Assembly: GCF_001517975.1 (NCBI RefSeq)
Contig: NZ_KQ950180.1
Span: forward strand, 257,647-310,128
DNA: 52,482 nucleotides
Direction: 5' to 3'
Source of the DNA: Thermobifida cellulosilytica TB100
GTDB lineage: Bacteria; Actinomycetota; Actinomycetes; Streptosporangiales; Streptosporangiaceae
In this document: positions 41,527-51,863 of the stretch, one piece after another
Layout of the letters: every line of letters starts with the position of its first letter
How positions within the stretch are numbered: position 1 is the stretch's first letter
Notes under the pieces: model-generated
Database searches by the model: none
What the model saw: the letters and a program-made list of their open reading frames with translations, nothing else
Told to the model about the DNA's origin: nothing
Program-made: the position numbers and the translations under genes

Positions 41527-41762
41527 CTGGCCTCCTGCGGGCCGTTTTCCCGGGGCCCGGAGGATCACACACCCCGCCGACGTCTGCACTTCCCGTGCCG
41601 CTGCTCCTGGCGGCGCTGCCGTTCGGCCTCCCCTGAAGCGTGCGGCGCGTCCCGGGCTGCAGTGGTCGGGCGAAGCCCCCACGCCCCGCTCGCCCCGGGC
41701 CTGGGGCGTGGCGTGCTCCGTCCCGGCGTCGGGCGCCCAGCCGCCGCCGGGACGGAGCCGAT

Positions 41763-41808
41763 CCGCGGCTCTGGTGTCCGGGACCGGAGACCGGACCCGA
41801 AGCCGCGG
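41763..41808. terminator. Terminator-like inverted repeats at the aldehyde dehydrogenase 3' end
   Basis: CCGCGGCT (41763-41770) with AGCCGCGG (41801-41808), containing inner GGACCGG/CCGG repeats, 12-60 bases beyond the stop. A second repeat, GGTACTGGTC/GACCAGTACC (41813-41822 and 41839-41848), overlaps the gene's last codons. Confidence 0.45.
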
Positions 41809-41820
41809 TGAAGGTACTGG

Positions 41821-43242
<1,422 letters not shown>

Positions 43243-43557
43243 GTCCGTGACGCTACTGCGCCGCCGCGTCCGGTTCCTCATCCATTCGGGCCCAACGACA
43301 CGGTTCTCCGCTCCATAGTGGCGGATGCCGAAATCCCCCGTTTGCTGTCCGCCGTCTCCGCCGGGGGTTGTCCACAGTCGGCCGCGGCTGGTGGCGTATC
43401 CGGCGTCGGTCGGCCACAGTGGTGTCAGGGCGCGCGTCGGTTCCTCCCCCGCCGCTTCGCGTGCTCGGGGCAGCGTCGCCCCACCCGAGCTCTGTCAGAG
43501 ACCGGGTCCGGCCGACGCCGGACCGCAGCCCGCGAGGACCGATCTGGAGAACACCGC

Positions 43558-45330
43558 TTGCCGCTCGTCTACCGCACCATCTTCACCGTCTCGCCGCCGT
43601 GCGACGCCGTCGAACTGAGCCTCGACACCTTCTCGAGCTGGCTCGCGCACAAGTTCGGCGGCAGGACCGTGGACGTGAGCCGGTCGGGGCACCACGCGCT
43701 GGACCACCACTACACCGTGAAGGTGGTCCGGCACGAGAACCCCGACGAGAACGTCCGCTTCCTGCGGCTTCGGACCGAGTCCGTGCACGAGCGGAGCGGG
43801 ACCGTCTGGCAGACCGTGCTGACCGCCGTGTCCGACCCCGGGCGCGCCTCCGACCGGACCGTGTGGATCGACATGGTCGCGATCCCGCCCGGGGAGGAGG
43901 ACGTGCTGGACCGGATCGAGGTGGTCCGCCCCAAGCTGGTGCGGCTGTTCCTGAACACGGCGCGGTGCCTCGACGGCGCGGCGGTGCTCACCGCGGCCCC
44001 GGTGATCGTCCGGGGCCGCGACGAGCAGGCGGTGGACGCGCTGCTGGCGGCGATCCGCGACGACTCCCGGCGCATGGCGGTGATCGCCACAGGGGCGCCC
44101 GCCGACCTCACCGTTGTCGGGTGGCGGGCCGCCATGGGGCAGGTGCTCAAGTTCGCGTGCGGCATGTACTCCGGGTACGTGCTGGACCGGGCCGCCCAGG
44201 AGCGGGTGGCCGCGCGGCTGCCCGAGGACTTCGACATCCCCGTGGGCGGGGCGCGCACCTTCCGTCCCGGGGTGCGGCTGACCGACCCCGACGACCACCG
44301 CCGGCATCCCCGGCTCAGCACGCGCAGCATGGACGCCGCCCGCACCGGCGGCATGATCCGCCCGCGGGTGGGCCGGGCGCTGGCGCAGTCGGTGCGCGAG
44401 GTGATCCTGGACGCCCCGCTCCCCGGGGAGCTGAGATCCCTGGACGCGCTGCTGAACGAGGAGGAGGCGGACCTGTCGGCCTCCCCCGCGGTGCCGGTCC
44501 CCTGCTCCGGTTCGACGGTCGTCTACCGCACCGAGTCCGCCACCGCCGCCCGGCGCCCCGCCGTGCCCCCTCCCGACCCGGACCGCACCGCCGAGCTGAC
44601 CGCCGAGATCAAACGGCGCAATGCGCGCATCGCCGAACTGGAGAAGGAGCGCGAGCACCTGATCGCCGAGCTGGCCGAGACCGTGGAGGAGCGGGACCGC
44701 TGCCTGGAGGAGGCGCGCGCGGCCCGCCACGAGGTCGCCTGGCTGCGCGACCAGTTGCGCGGCCTCGGCCAGTACGCGCTGGCCGCCGCGCGCCCTCCCG
44801 TGGTGCCGAGCGAGCAGCCGCCCAACGACTTCGAGGAGCTGCTGGAGCGCATGACCGACGGGGTGCCCTTCCCCTACCTGTGCGTGACGATGGACGACTC
44901 GCTCGACGACGTGCGGGAGCTCAGCGGCAACCGGAAGGAGCGGCTGTGGGCGACCAAGGCGTGGGAGGCGCTGCGGGCCCTCAACGACTACGTGCGCTAC
45001 CAGTTGACGCATCCCGGCAACGGCCGGACGCTCCACGACTACCTGCGGGAACAGCCCGAGGGCTATGCCACCATCCCGGTGAAGCGGATGGCCGCCCACG
45101 AGAGCGACACCGTGCAGAACCGGGCGAAGTTCAGCGGCAAGCGGGTCTTCCGGGTCCCCGTCGAGGTGCACCCCGACGGGGAGGTCCCGATGTTCGCGCA
45201 CATCAAGCTGGACACCGAGTACGGGATCTGCCCGCGCCTGTACTACTACCCGGACCTGGGGCCGGGGCGGACCAACCGGATCTACATCGGGTACCTGGGT
45301 CGCCACCTGCCGGTGCACAGCACCAACTGA
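43558..45330 (+). CDS. Large hypothetical protein with central coiled coil
   Basis: About 590 residues. I chose TTG 43558 because CTGGAGA lies eight bases upstream and the conserved-looking protein (PLVYRTIFTVSPPCDAVELSLDTF) begins there; the frame further upstream only mirrors the opposite gene. The N-terminal ~250 residues form an alpha/beta domain with repeated acidic and His residues. A charged coiled coil (AELTAEIKRRNARIAELEKERE onwards) spans ~350-410. The C-terminal 160 residues are a separate globular domain ending YPDLGPGRTNRIYIGYLGRHLP. No catalytic motif is recognised. The middle Pro/Ala-rich linker suggests a modular protein. Function unknown. Confidence 0.75.
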   Translation: MPLVYRTIFTVSPPCDAVELSLDTFSSWLAHKFGGRTVDVSRSGHHALDHHYTVKVVRHENPDENVRFLRLRTESVHERSGTVWQTVLTAVSDPGRASDRTVWIDMVAIPPGEEDVLDRIEVVRPKLVRLFLNTARCLDGAAVLTAAPVIVRGRDEQAVDALLAAIRDDSRRMAVIATGAPADLTVVGWRAAMGQVLKFACGMYSGYVLDRAAQERVAARLPEDFDIPVGGARTFRPGVRLTDPDDHRRHPRLSTRSMDAARTGGMIRPRVGRALAQSVREVILDAPLPGELRSLDALLNEEEADLSASPAVPVPCSGSTVVYRTESATAARRPAVPPPDPDRTAELTAEIKRRNARIAELEKEREHLIAELAETVEERDRCLEEARAARHEVAWLRDQLRGLGQYALAAARPPVVPSEQPPNDFEELLERMTDGVPFPYLCVTMDDSLDDVRELSGNRKERLWATKAWEALRALNDYVRYQLTHPGNGRTLHDYLREQPEGYATIPVKRMAAHESDTVQNRAKFSGKRVFRVPVEVHPDGEVPMFAHIKLDTEYGICPRLYYYPDLGPGRTNRIYIGYLGRHLPVHSTN

Positions 45331-45388
45331 GCCCGCCCCGGCCGGGGCCGCGCTCCGGCGGCGCGGGGTGCCCGCCCGCCGGGGGGCG

Positions 45389-46177
45389 TCAGTGGCCGCC
45401 CGGGGGCAGCGCTCCTCCGCTGTGCGGAGCGGTCACGTCGGCTCCGCCGTGCGCCGCCGTGGGCGGGAGGGCGCGGCCGGGCAGGTCGGCCGCGGGCGCC
45501 CCGACACCGGCTGTCGCCTCGATGCGGCGGTTGCGGGCGCGCCCCTCCACGGTGCTGTTGTCGGCCACCGGGTCGGCGGAGCCGTGCCCCGCGGTGATGA
45601 AGGCGACCCCCTCGGTCGGCATCTGCTCCTGGATGAAGGCCACCACCTCCTCGGCGCGTTGCAGCGAGACCCGCAGGTTCGCCTCGGGGCTCCCGGTGCT
45701 GTCGCCGTATCCGTCGACGCGCACCCAGGCGACGTCGGCCTGGGCGGCCTCCTCGGCGAAACGTTGCAGTTCGACGATTCCCTCATAGGTGAGTTCGGTG
45801 CCGTTGTGGGAGAAGTGGACCACCGCGGTGATTTCCTCCGCCGTGTTCTCCTTCTCCCGGTACTCGGCCGCCTCCCCCTCACCTGCGGTTTTCGCTGTTT
45901 CTTCTTTTCTTGCGGCCAGATCGGCTTCTTTGCGGACCGCTTTCCCGGTGGTCTCCGCGGGGGTGTCCGCGGGCGCGGGGGCGGCCGCGTCGCGGTTGGG
46001 CCGCTGGGGCGGGAACAGGGCGACCGAGAACGCGAACAGGCCGAGAACGAGGACGCCGACGAAGGGAAGGGTGACGTAGCCGGACCACGCCCCCCGGTGC
46101 GACTCCCGTTCCCGTCCCGCTGTCCTCGTGTTCCGGGCCGCAGCGACCCGCCACTGCCCATACTGTCGTTCCGTCAC
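45389..46177 (-). CDS. Membrane protein with OmpA-like C-terminal domain
   Basis: 262 residues from GTG 46177. A basic cytoplasmic start is followed by one hydrophobic segment (LPFVGVLVLGLFAFSVALF, about 37-55), then an acidic, Ala/Lys/Glu-rich linker and an OmpA-like domain: RVDGYGDSTGSPEANLRVSLQRAEEVVAFI and a GRARNRRIEA signature near residue 220. OmpA domains bind peptidoglycan in Gram-negatives; in actinobacteria such proteins, lacking an outer membrane, probably anchor or sense the wall. The C-terminal ~30 residues are low-complexity Pro/Gly/His. Convergent with the coiled-coil gene. Confidence 0.9.
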   Translation of the reverse strand: MTERQYGQWRVAAARNTRTAGRERESHRGAWSGYVTLPFVGVLVLGLFAFSVALFPPQRPNRDAAAPAPADTPAETTGKAVRKEADLAARKEETAKTAGEGEAAEYREKENTAEEITAVVHFSHNGTELTYEGIVELQRFAEEAAQADVAWVRVDGYGDSTGSPEANLRVSLQRAEEVVAFIQEQMPTEGVAFITAGHGSADPVADNSTVEGRARNRRIEATAGVGAPAADLPGRALPPTAAHGGADVTAPHSGGALPPGGH

Positions 46178-46431
46178 CCGACCGAGAGTAGGAAACTCCG
46201 TCCCCGTCCGGGGCGAGAAATCGCGGCAGGGGTGCTTTCCCCGGGCTTTCCCCGTCCCGCACCCCGACGCTTTTCTCCCTTTTTTCCGGTCGCCTTCCGC
46301 GGTTTGTCGGATTTCTTCGCGCCACCTCCCCGAAAAAGCAAGTGGCGCAGATCACACCACCTGGGGCCGTGGCCGCTCCCGTCGAGCCCCGGACACATCC
46401 GGCGTTCGCGACGTCCTACCCTGGAGCTGTC

Positions 46432-47364
46432 ATGGACAGCGTCGCCCCTTCCCCGATCCCCGCGACCCGCACCGTCCTCACCGAACAGGAGTGGCGGGAG
46501 CGCGCCGCCCGGCACGCCGAACGCGCCGAGGAGTTCGTCCGCAGCGCCCAGCGCCCCGCCGCGCGGCCGGTGGAGAGTTTCCTGTTCACCTACTACAGCT
46601 ACCGCCCCGCCCAGTTGCGCCGCTGGCACCCGGGTCCGGGGGTGGTGCTGCTGGGCGAGTCGGCGCGCGCCGAGTTCCGCCGCTGGTACCGCACGGTCAC
46701 GGTCCCCGACGCCTCGGGCACGCCGCACACCGGCGTGGAGCTGGACGTCGCGGCCTTCGTCGCCGACCGGGGGCGCGCGCTGCGGTTCGTCGCCGACCTG
46801 CTGTCGGCCGTCCGGGCGCGCAGCGCGAACTTCGGCTGCTTCGGACTGCACGAGTGGGCGATGGTCTACCGGCAGTCCCCCGAGGAGCGGCGGCACGCGC
46901 TTCCGCTGCGGCTGGGCGCGGAGGCCACGGACCGGGTGGTGGAGTCGCACCGCATCCGCTGCTCGCACTTCGACGCGTTCCGCTTCTTCACCCCCGAGGC
47001 GCGCCCGCTCAACCAGCTCCAGCCCACCCGCGACACCCAGATCGCCCTCGACCAGCCGGGCTGCCTGCACGCCACCATGGACTGCTACAAGTGGGCCTAC
47101 AAGCTCTCCCCCGCCGTCCCCGGCGAGCTGCTGCTGGACTGCTTCGAGCTGGCGCGCGACGTGCGGGAGCTGGACATGCGCGCCTCCCCCTACGACCTGT
47201 CCGCGCACGGGTACGCCCCGGTGTGCGTCGAGACCCCCGAGGGCAAGGCCGAGTACGCCGCCACCCAGCGGGTGTTCAGCGAACGCGGCCAGGTGCTGCG
47301 GGACCGGTTGCTGGAGGTGATCGCGGCGCTGGGCGTGGCGGTGGAGCGCCCCGCGGCCGGCTAG
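46432..47364 (+). CDS. Conserved protein usually annotated as 3-methyladenine DNA glycosylase
   Basis: 310 residues. ATG 46432 with GGAG at nine bases. The sequence FLFTYYSYRPAQLRRWHPGPGV is the recognisable conserved start of an actinobacterial family that databases often name 3-methyladenine DNA glycosylase. It has no helix-hairpin-helix or AAG/Tag motif that I can see, so that label is doubtful. Notable conserved-looking residues include HEWAMVYR, RCSHFDAFRFFTPEARPLNQL and CLHATMDCYKWAYKLSP, rich in His, Cys and Asp as in an enzyme active site. The family often stands next to the STM4011-type operon or alone; here it converges on it. Function unproven. Confidence 0.7.
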   Translation: MDSVAPSPIPATRTVLTEQEWRERAARHAERAEEFVRSAQRPAARPVESFLFTYYSYRPAQLRRWHPGPGVVLLGESARAEFRRWYRTVTVPDASGTPHTGVELDVAAFVADRGRALRFVADLLSAVRARSANFGCFGLHEWAMVYRQSPEERRHALPLRLGAEATDRVVESHRIRCSHFDAFRFFTPEARPLNQLQPTRDTQIALDQPGCLHATMDCYKWAYKLSPAVPGELLLDCFELARDVRELDMRASPYDLSAHGYAPVCVETPEGKAEYAATQRVFSERGQVLRDRLLEVIAALGVAVERPAAG

Positions 47365-48248
47365 CGCGCCCCGCCGCTCCCCCAGCCCGCGGGGATGCGC
47401 TCCAGCACCCCGCCGCGGAACACCTCGTACAGGCCGAGGGGCTCCAGGTGGACGTAGCCGATGTGGCAGTCGCACGTCGCCGCCGGGCACGGGCGGGGCC
47501 GCAGCCGCCTGGCGAAGGAGCCGTCGTACAGGTTGCCCAGCTCGGTGGGGAGGAAGTGGCAGCGGCGCACCGTGCCGTCACCGGAGACGGAGACGACGGT
47601 GTCGCCGGTGCGGCACGGCAGCCCCCGGCTGGGGTGCGGGTGGCGGCTGTAGGGGAAGAGGGGGTCGAGGGCCTGCCAGTCGGCGGCCTCCTCGTCGGTG
47701 TAGGTGCGGCCCTCGGCGGCGTTCACCCACAGGTAGACGTCGTCGGGCAGGTCGGCGCGGAGCCTGCGCGCCCGGGCCAGGTGCTCGGGCAGTCCGACGA
47801 TCCCCACGCTGAACCGGACGCCCAGGTCGCGCAGGCGGCGGCACTTGGCGAGGAACCGGTCGTAGGGCGTCTGGGTGGGGTGGAAGGTGGTCCACAGCGC
47901 CGCGGTGGCGCGGTCGCAGTCGGCCAGCCACTCGACGCGGCCGCTCAGGTTGGTCTGGATGGCGACCCGCTCGACGTGCGGCAGGTGGCTGAGCCGGACG
48001 ATCGCGGCACGGTACCAGGACCGCACCAGCCCTTCGCCCCACGGGGTGAACAGCACGGACAGGCGCGTGCCGGGGCTCTGCTCGGCCTGGGCGGCGACCC
48101 AGTCGACGAAGCGGGCCAGGGCGGCGCGGTCGGCGCGCAACTGCTCGGGGGTGTCGCGCCGCTTCGCGAACGGGCAGTACGGGCAGTCGTAGTCGCAACT
48201 GGCCAGCGGCCCCCGGTACAGCAGGGTCAGGGTGGGCGGCAGGCTCAT
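47361..48248 (-). CDS. STM4011-family radical SAM protein
   Basis: 295 residues. ATG 48248 overlaps the preceding gene's stop (ATGA). Radical SAM motif C18-x3-C22-x2-C25 (ASCDYDCPYCPF) and, at the C-terminus, more cysteines (GLPCRTG, RRCHFL, RPCPAATCDCHIGY) that probably hold an auxiliary Fe-S cluster. The order and overlaps with the next four genes match the STM4011-STM4015 cluster named after Salmonella. No reaction is known. The family is narrow, and this is its typical length. Last gene of the operon; its stop overlaps the convergent gene by 4 bases. Confidence 0.88.
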   Translation of the reverse strand: MSLPPTLTLLYRGPLASCDYDCPYCPFAKRRDTPEQLRADRAALARFVDWVAAQAEQSPGTRLSVLFTPWGEGLVRSWYRAAIVRLSHLPHVERVAIQTNLSGRVEWLADCDRATAALWTTFHPTQTPYDRFLAKCRRLRDLGVRFSVGIVGLPEHLARARRLRADLPDDVYLWVNAAEGRTYTDEEAADWQALDPLFPYSRHPHPSRGLPCRTGDTVVSVSGDGTVRRCHFLPTELGNLYDGSFARRLRPRPCPAATCDCHIGYVHLEPLGLYEVFRGGVLERIPAGWGSGGAR

Positions 48249-49588
48249 CGCGCGTCGTACTCCGCCATCAGCCGGTTGACGCGCTCGGAGAAGAACAGCG
48301 GCCCGACCGCGTCGGAGTGGGCGAGCCCGCCCTCGGTGAGCCGCACCGGGCCGGGGCCGTCGGCGACCCAGCCGCGCTCGTCGAGCAGCGCGAACTCGGC
48401 GGGGAAGTCGGTGCGCGGGTCGGAGCCGAACCGCGCCCGGTACAGGCCGGGGTCCACGCCGTCGGCCTGGAGCAGCGATTGCAGCAGGTGGCGTCGGCGG
48501 CGTTCGTCGTCGTCGAGACGGAACCCGACCTCGGCGCGGTCGAAGCCGCCCGGCCCGCGGGAGACGTAGTCGTCGAGGATGGCGCGCACCGCCGTGATGC
48601 CCACCGCGTAGTCGAAGGAGTAGTGCAGTCCGCGGGTGTAGGAGCGGGCCCCGCAGCCCAGGCCGACCATGCCGTCGGTCTGGCAGCAGTAGGCGGGGCC
48701 GTCCACGGACGGCGCGTCGGCCCGTTCGAACATGCGCATGGACACCTGCCGGTAGCCGTGCTCCAGCAGGTGGTCGCGGCCCCGCCGGTACAGGTCGAGG
48801 CGCTGGTCGTCCCAGGCGCGCCCGGTCTTGCCGAGCCCGGTGAGCGGGCGCACGTACAGCGGGTACAGGTAGATCTCCTCGGGCCGGTGCTCCAGCGCGG
48901 CGTCCAGGGAGTAGCGCCAACTGTCGGGGGTCTGTCCGGCGATGCCGTAGATGAGGTCGATGTTGAGGCGGGCCGCGGGGGCGTGGGTGCGGATCGCGGC
49001 GAGGGCGCGGTCCACGTCGGCGCGGCGCTGCGGCCGTCCCACGGCGTGCGCCTCGGCGTCGACGAAGCTCTGCACGCCGATGCTGATCCGGCTGGCGCCG
49101 CGCGCGGCGAGCACCGCCAGCCGGTCGGGGGTGGCGGTGGCCGGGGAGGTCTCCACGGAGGTGGGGATGGCCGCCAGGTCCGCGCCGAGGAGGTTGTCGG
49201 CCAGGTCGTAGAGGCGGTGCAGCTCGTCGGCGGTCAGGTAGGTGGGGGTGCCGCCGCCGAGGGCGGCGCGGGCGAAGCGGGCCCTGCCGCCGAGCGCCTC
49301 GGCGACCGCGGCGGTCTGGCGGGTGAGCGCCTCCAGGTAGGCGGTGACCTGTTCGGCGGGCGGCGTGGCGCGGGTGAACAGGTTGCAGAACCCGCAGCGC
49401 ACCTCGCAGAACGGGATGTGGAAGTACAGGAACAGGGCGTCGGTGGGCTCGTCGCGCCACACGTCGGCGAGGGTCGGGGGGTCGGCGAGCGGCCGGTAGG
49501 CGGTCTTGTGCGGGTAGCCGTAGACGTAGGAGCGGTACGGCGAGTCCGCGGGCGGCGCGGCTACGGGGTGGCTGTACAGGAGGGTCAC
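48245..49588 (-). CDS. STM4012-family radical SAM protein (HemN-like)
   Basis: 447 residues from GTG 49588, with AAGGA about 11 bases upstream. HemN-like radical SAM core: HIPFCEVRCGFCNLF gives C-x3-C-x2-C, then GGGTPTYLTADEL, and ISIGVQSFVDAE and LIYGIAGQT. Unlike true coproporphyrinogen oxidases it belongs to the STM4012 family, whose role is unknown. Both flanks are STM401x genes (4-base overlap downstream, 50-base gap upstream). It could be a methyltransferase or dehydrogenase-type SAM radical enzyme; the HemN resemblance alone does not imply haem synthesis. Confidence 0.88.
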   Translation of the reverse strand: MTLLYSHPVAAPPADSPYRSYVYGYPHKTAYRPLADPPTLADVWRDEPTDALFLYFHIPFCEVRCGFCNLFTRATPPAEQVTAYLEALTRQTAAVAEALGGRARFARAALGGGTPTYLTADELHRLYDLADNLLGADLAAIPTSVETSPATATPDRLAVLAARGASRISIGVQSFVDAEAHAVGRPQRRADVDRALAAIRTHAPAARLNIDLIYGIAGQTPDSWRYSLDAALEHRPEEIYLYPLYVRPLTGLGKTGRAWDDQRLDLYRRGRDHLLEHGYRQVSMRMFERADAPSVDGPAYCCQTDGMVGLGCGARSYTRGLHYSFDYAVGITAVRAILDDYVSRGPGGFDRAEVGFRLDDDERRRRHLLQSLLQADGVDPGLYRARFGSDPRTDFPAEFALLDERGWVADGPGPVRLTEGGLAHSDAVGPLFFSERVNRLMAEYDAR

Positions 49589-49638
49589 GGGCCGTCGGTC
49601 CTTCTGTGCGGTGGTCGGGCGGGCTCGGGCGGCGCAGG

Positions 49639-50457
49639 TCAGCGTCGCAGGACGAAGTGCGCGTAGGGAACCGTCCACACCGTCTCGTGGCCGAGGCGGT
49701 GGCCGGTGTAGCCGTCCTCGCCGTAGGCGGTGCCGTGGTCGGAGCAGACGATGGTGAAGCAGGGGCGGCGCGAGGCGGCCGCGTCGAACAGGGCGGGGAT
49801 GTGCCGGTCCACGTACTCCAGGGCGGCGGCGTGGCTGGCGGGGGAGTCGCCGTCGGCGCGGGTGGCACCGGGCAGGTAGAACCAGTTGGGCTGGTGCAGC
49901 GCGGACACGTTCACCAGCAGGAACAGCGGCTGGTCGGCGGGGGTGGCCGCGATGACGTCGACCGCGCGCGCCACCTGGTGTTCGAAGGAGGCGGGGTCGG
50001 CGACGCCGAAGGAGGGCTCCCAGTGGCTCTCGGCGAACAGGTCGGGGAGCACCGAGCCGAGCGCGGAGAGCCGGTTGAAGAAGCCGGTGCCGCCCACGCA
50101 CGCGGTGTGGTAGCCGATGCGGGCGAGGGCGGTGGGCAGATCGGGGGCGTCGAAGGTCCAGGTCCGCTCGTCGGTGGTGGCGCTGCCGGGGAAGTCCGCC
50201 GCGAACAGCCGGGGGTGGGGGCCGGGGGCGGCCGGGGTGGGCAGGAAGCCGGCGAGCATCGCCAGGTGGGAGGGGTAGGTGAAGCTGGCGGGGGCGTGCC
50301 GCCGCTCCCATCCCGTCTCGGGCAGGACCGCGGCGAGGTTGGGGGTGCGCCCCTCGGCGAGCAGGCGCGCCGCCACGTCGTAGCGGAGGGTGTCGAGGGT
50401 GACCAGCAGGATGTCGTGGGTGCCGACCACCTCGTTCATGTCGGGTCGGGAGTCCAT
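49639..50457 (-). CDS. STM4013/SEN3800-family sulfatase-like hydrolase
   Basis: About 272 residues. ATG 50457 is chosen for GGAG eight bases upstream; a second ATG at 50439 gives the family-typical MNEVVGTHDILLVTLDTLRYD. Alkaline phosphatase/sulfatase fold: metal site Asp in LVTLDTLRYDVA, the substrate-pocket Ser/Thr near ASFTYPSHLAML, and a second metal site with SDHGTAYGEDGYTGHRLGHE near the C-terminus (two His, one Asp). Predicted to be a metal-dependent phosphodiesterase, phosphatase or sulfatase. The upstream gap of about 250 bases to the ATP-grasp gene is larger than the rest of the operon's spacing. Confidence 0.85.
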   Translation of the reverse strand: MDSRPDMNEVVGTHDILLVTLDTLRYDVAARLLAEGRTPNLAAVLPETGWERRHAPASFTYPSHLAMLAGFLPTPAAPGPHPRLFAADFPGSATTDERTWTFDAPDLPTALARIGYHTACVGGTGFFNRLSALGSVLPDLFAESHWEPSFGVADPASFEHQVARAVDVIAATPADQPLFLLVNVSALHQPNWFYLPGATRADGDSPASHAAALEYVDRHIPALFDAAASRRPCFTIVCSDHGTAYGEDGYTGHRLGHETVWTVPYAHFVLRR

Positions 50458-50711
50458 CGGCTGCTCCGTGGGGAGTCGGGCGGCCCTGGGCGGGCCGGGG
50501 TCTGGGGGTGTCCGGGCGGGTGCGGCCGGGCCGCCGTCCGCCCGCGGGGCGGGCCGCACTCCCGGCGAGGTGTGCGGCCGGGGCGCGGGCCGCGCGGAGT
50601 TGTCCACAGGGGGTGCGGGTCTGCTTGCCGTGGGGACTTGACAGCGAGCAGACTCTTCTTCGCGGTTCCTCAGTAGGGGGTGGCCTGCCCCCGGACGGGG
50701 CGGGGCGTGGA

Positions 50712-51863
50712 TCAGTCCGTGCCCACCGCCGCCTCCTCTGCTGCCCTGCCGCCGGTCGTCCGGCCCGGCGGCCCGGCCGGGGTGAACCTGCCCGAGTACA
50801 CCGCGTCGACCTGTTCGGCATAGGTGTCGCGGCCCTCGTGCAGGATGCCGGGCAGCAGGTCGCCGAAGGCGTTGACCTCGCACACCGCGTTGCTGCGCCA
50901 GTCGGGGGAGACCAGCAGGTCCACCCCCGCGTGCAGGGTGCGGGGGAAGCACGCGGCGGCGGCCTCGGCGGTGCGCATCGCGCGCTGCCAGGCGGCCTCG
51001 CCCATCCGGTCGCGCAGGGCGGCGAGGTCGCCGCGGGCGTTGCCCAGGTGCAGGTTGGTCATGGGCGACTTCGAGGCGCGCACCACCACGTGGGTGGCGC
51101 GGCCCGCCACGACCAGCACCCGCAGGTCGATGGTGCGGTTGTGCAGTCCGGCCTTGGGCAGCCAGCGTTCCACGTGCACCCCTTCGGCGCACAGCGTGTC
51201 GACGAGCACGGCCACGTCCGCCTCGTCGGTGTAGGTGCAGATGCGCAGGCTGTTGTACAGCTCCACCCCGGCGGGGGTGCGCACCAGGTGGGCGGAGGTG
51301 ACCGCGTGCACCCGGTCGGGGCGGGCGGCCAGCGCCACCACCCCGGAGGCGGAGGAGCCGTGCACGGGTTTGACGAACACCCGGGCCCAGCCGCGTTCGG
51401 CCATGCGTGCGCGCAGCTCCGCGTAGTCGCCGACCGGCCCGTCCAGGGCGGGCGGCACCGGGACCCCGGCGGCGGCGAGCCGGGCGTGGCAGCGCCGCTT
51501 GTCGCACATGACGGCGAGGTCGTCGGGGTCCTGGAGCAGCCGGGCTCCCGGGGTTTCGGCCACGGTTTCGGCGAGCCGGTCCAGGGCGGCGCGCAGGCCC
51601 GCGTGGAAGGCCGCACGGCCCTCCACCCGGTAGGGGTCGGGGGCCTGGTCGAGGCCGCTGAGCAGCCGCGCCGTCTCGGGGTCCTCCCCGGGGGAGTCGA
51701 CGCGCACCAGCGCGCCGGGGGGCACCCGCACGTGCCCGGCGGCCAGTTCCGGCCAGGGCAGGAGCACCGGGTCGGGCAGTCCGGCGGCGCGCACCGCCTC
51801 GGTGAACAGGCGCAGCCTGCGGCTGCCGGGAACGGCGACGACGGCGAGGGGCGGGGTGCTCAT
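50712..51863 (-). CDS. STM4014-family ATP-grasp protein
   Basis: 383 residues; ATG 51863 overlaps the upstream gene's stop (ATGA). The ATP-grasp fold is visible: RVFVKPVHGSSASGVVAL (nucleotide-binding Lys), RTIDLRVLVVAGRATHVVVRASKSPMTNL and the metal-binding end CEVNAFGDLLPG. ATP-grasp enzymes ligate a carboxylate to an amine or thiol via acyl phosphate, so with two radical SAM enzymes this looks like a pathway building an unknown small molecule or modifying a peptide. The first ~90 residues form a separate Rossmann-like part. No precursor peptide was found. Confidence 0.83.
   Translation of the reverse strand: MSTPPLAVVAVPGSRRLRLFTEAVRAAGLPDPVLLPWPELAAGHVRVPPGALVRVDSPGEDPETARLLSGLDQAPDPYRVEGRAAFHAGLRAALDRLAETVAETPGARLLQDPDDLAVMCDKRRCHARLAAAGVPVPPALDGPVGDYAELRARMAERGWARVFVKPVHGSSASGVVALAARPDRVHAVTSAHLVRTPAGVELYNSLRICTYTDEADVAVLVDTLCAEGVHVERWLPKAGLHNRTIDLRVLVVAGRATHVVVRASKSPMTNLHLGNARGDLAALRDRMGEAAWQRAMRTAEAAAACFPRTLHAGVDLLVSPDWRSNAVCEVNAFGDLLPGILHEGRDTYAEQVDAVYSGRFTPAGPPGRTTGGRAAEEAAVGTD

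Larger units (their letters stand above)
41346..41820. other. Gene-free region between the GNAT and aldehyde dehydrogenase genes
   Basis: 475 bases without a convincing gene. It holds the 22-base perfect palindrome at 41505-41526 and a terminator-like repeat near its right end. Confidence 0.4.

Noticed and set aside
41491-41811. Plus-strand 106-codon frame after the GNAT gene
   Set aside because: Low-complexity Arg/Pro/Cys composition, no RBS, overlaps palindromes.
43368-43376. TTGTCCACA, a DnaA-box sequence, also at 50600-50608
   Set aside because: Isolated single copies far apart, no clustering and no dnaA/dnaN nearby; chance or weak sites, not an origin.
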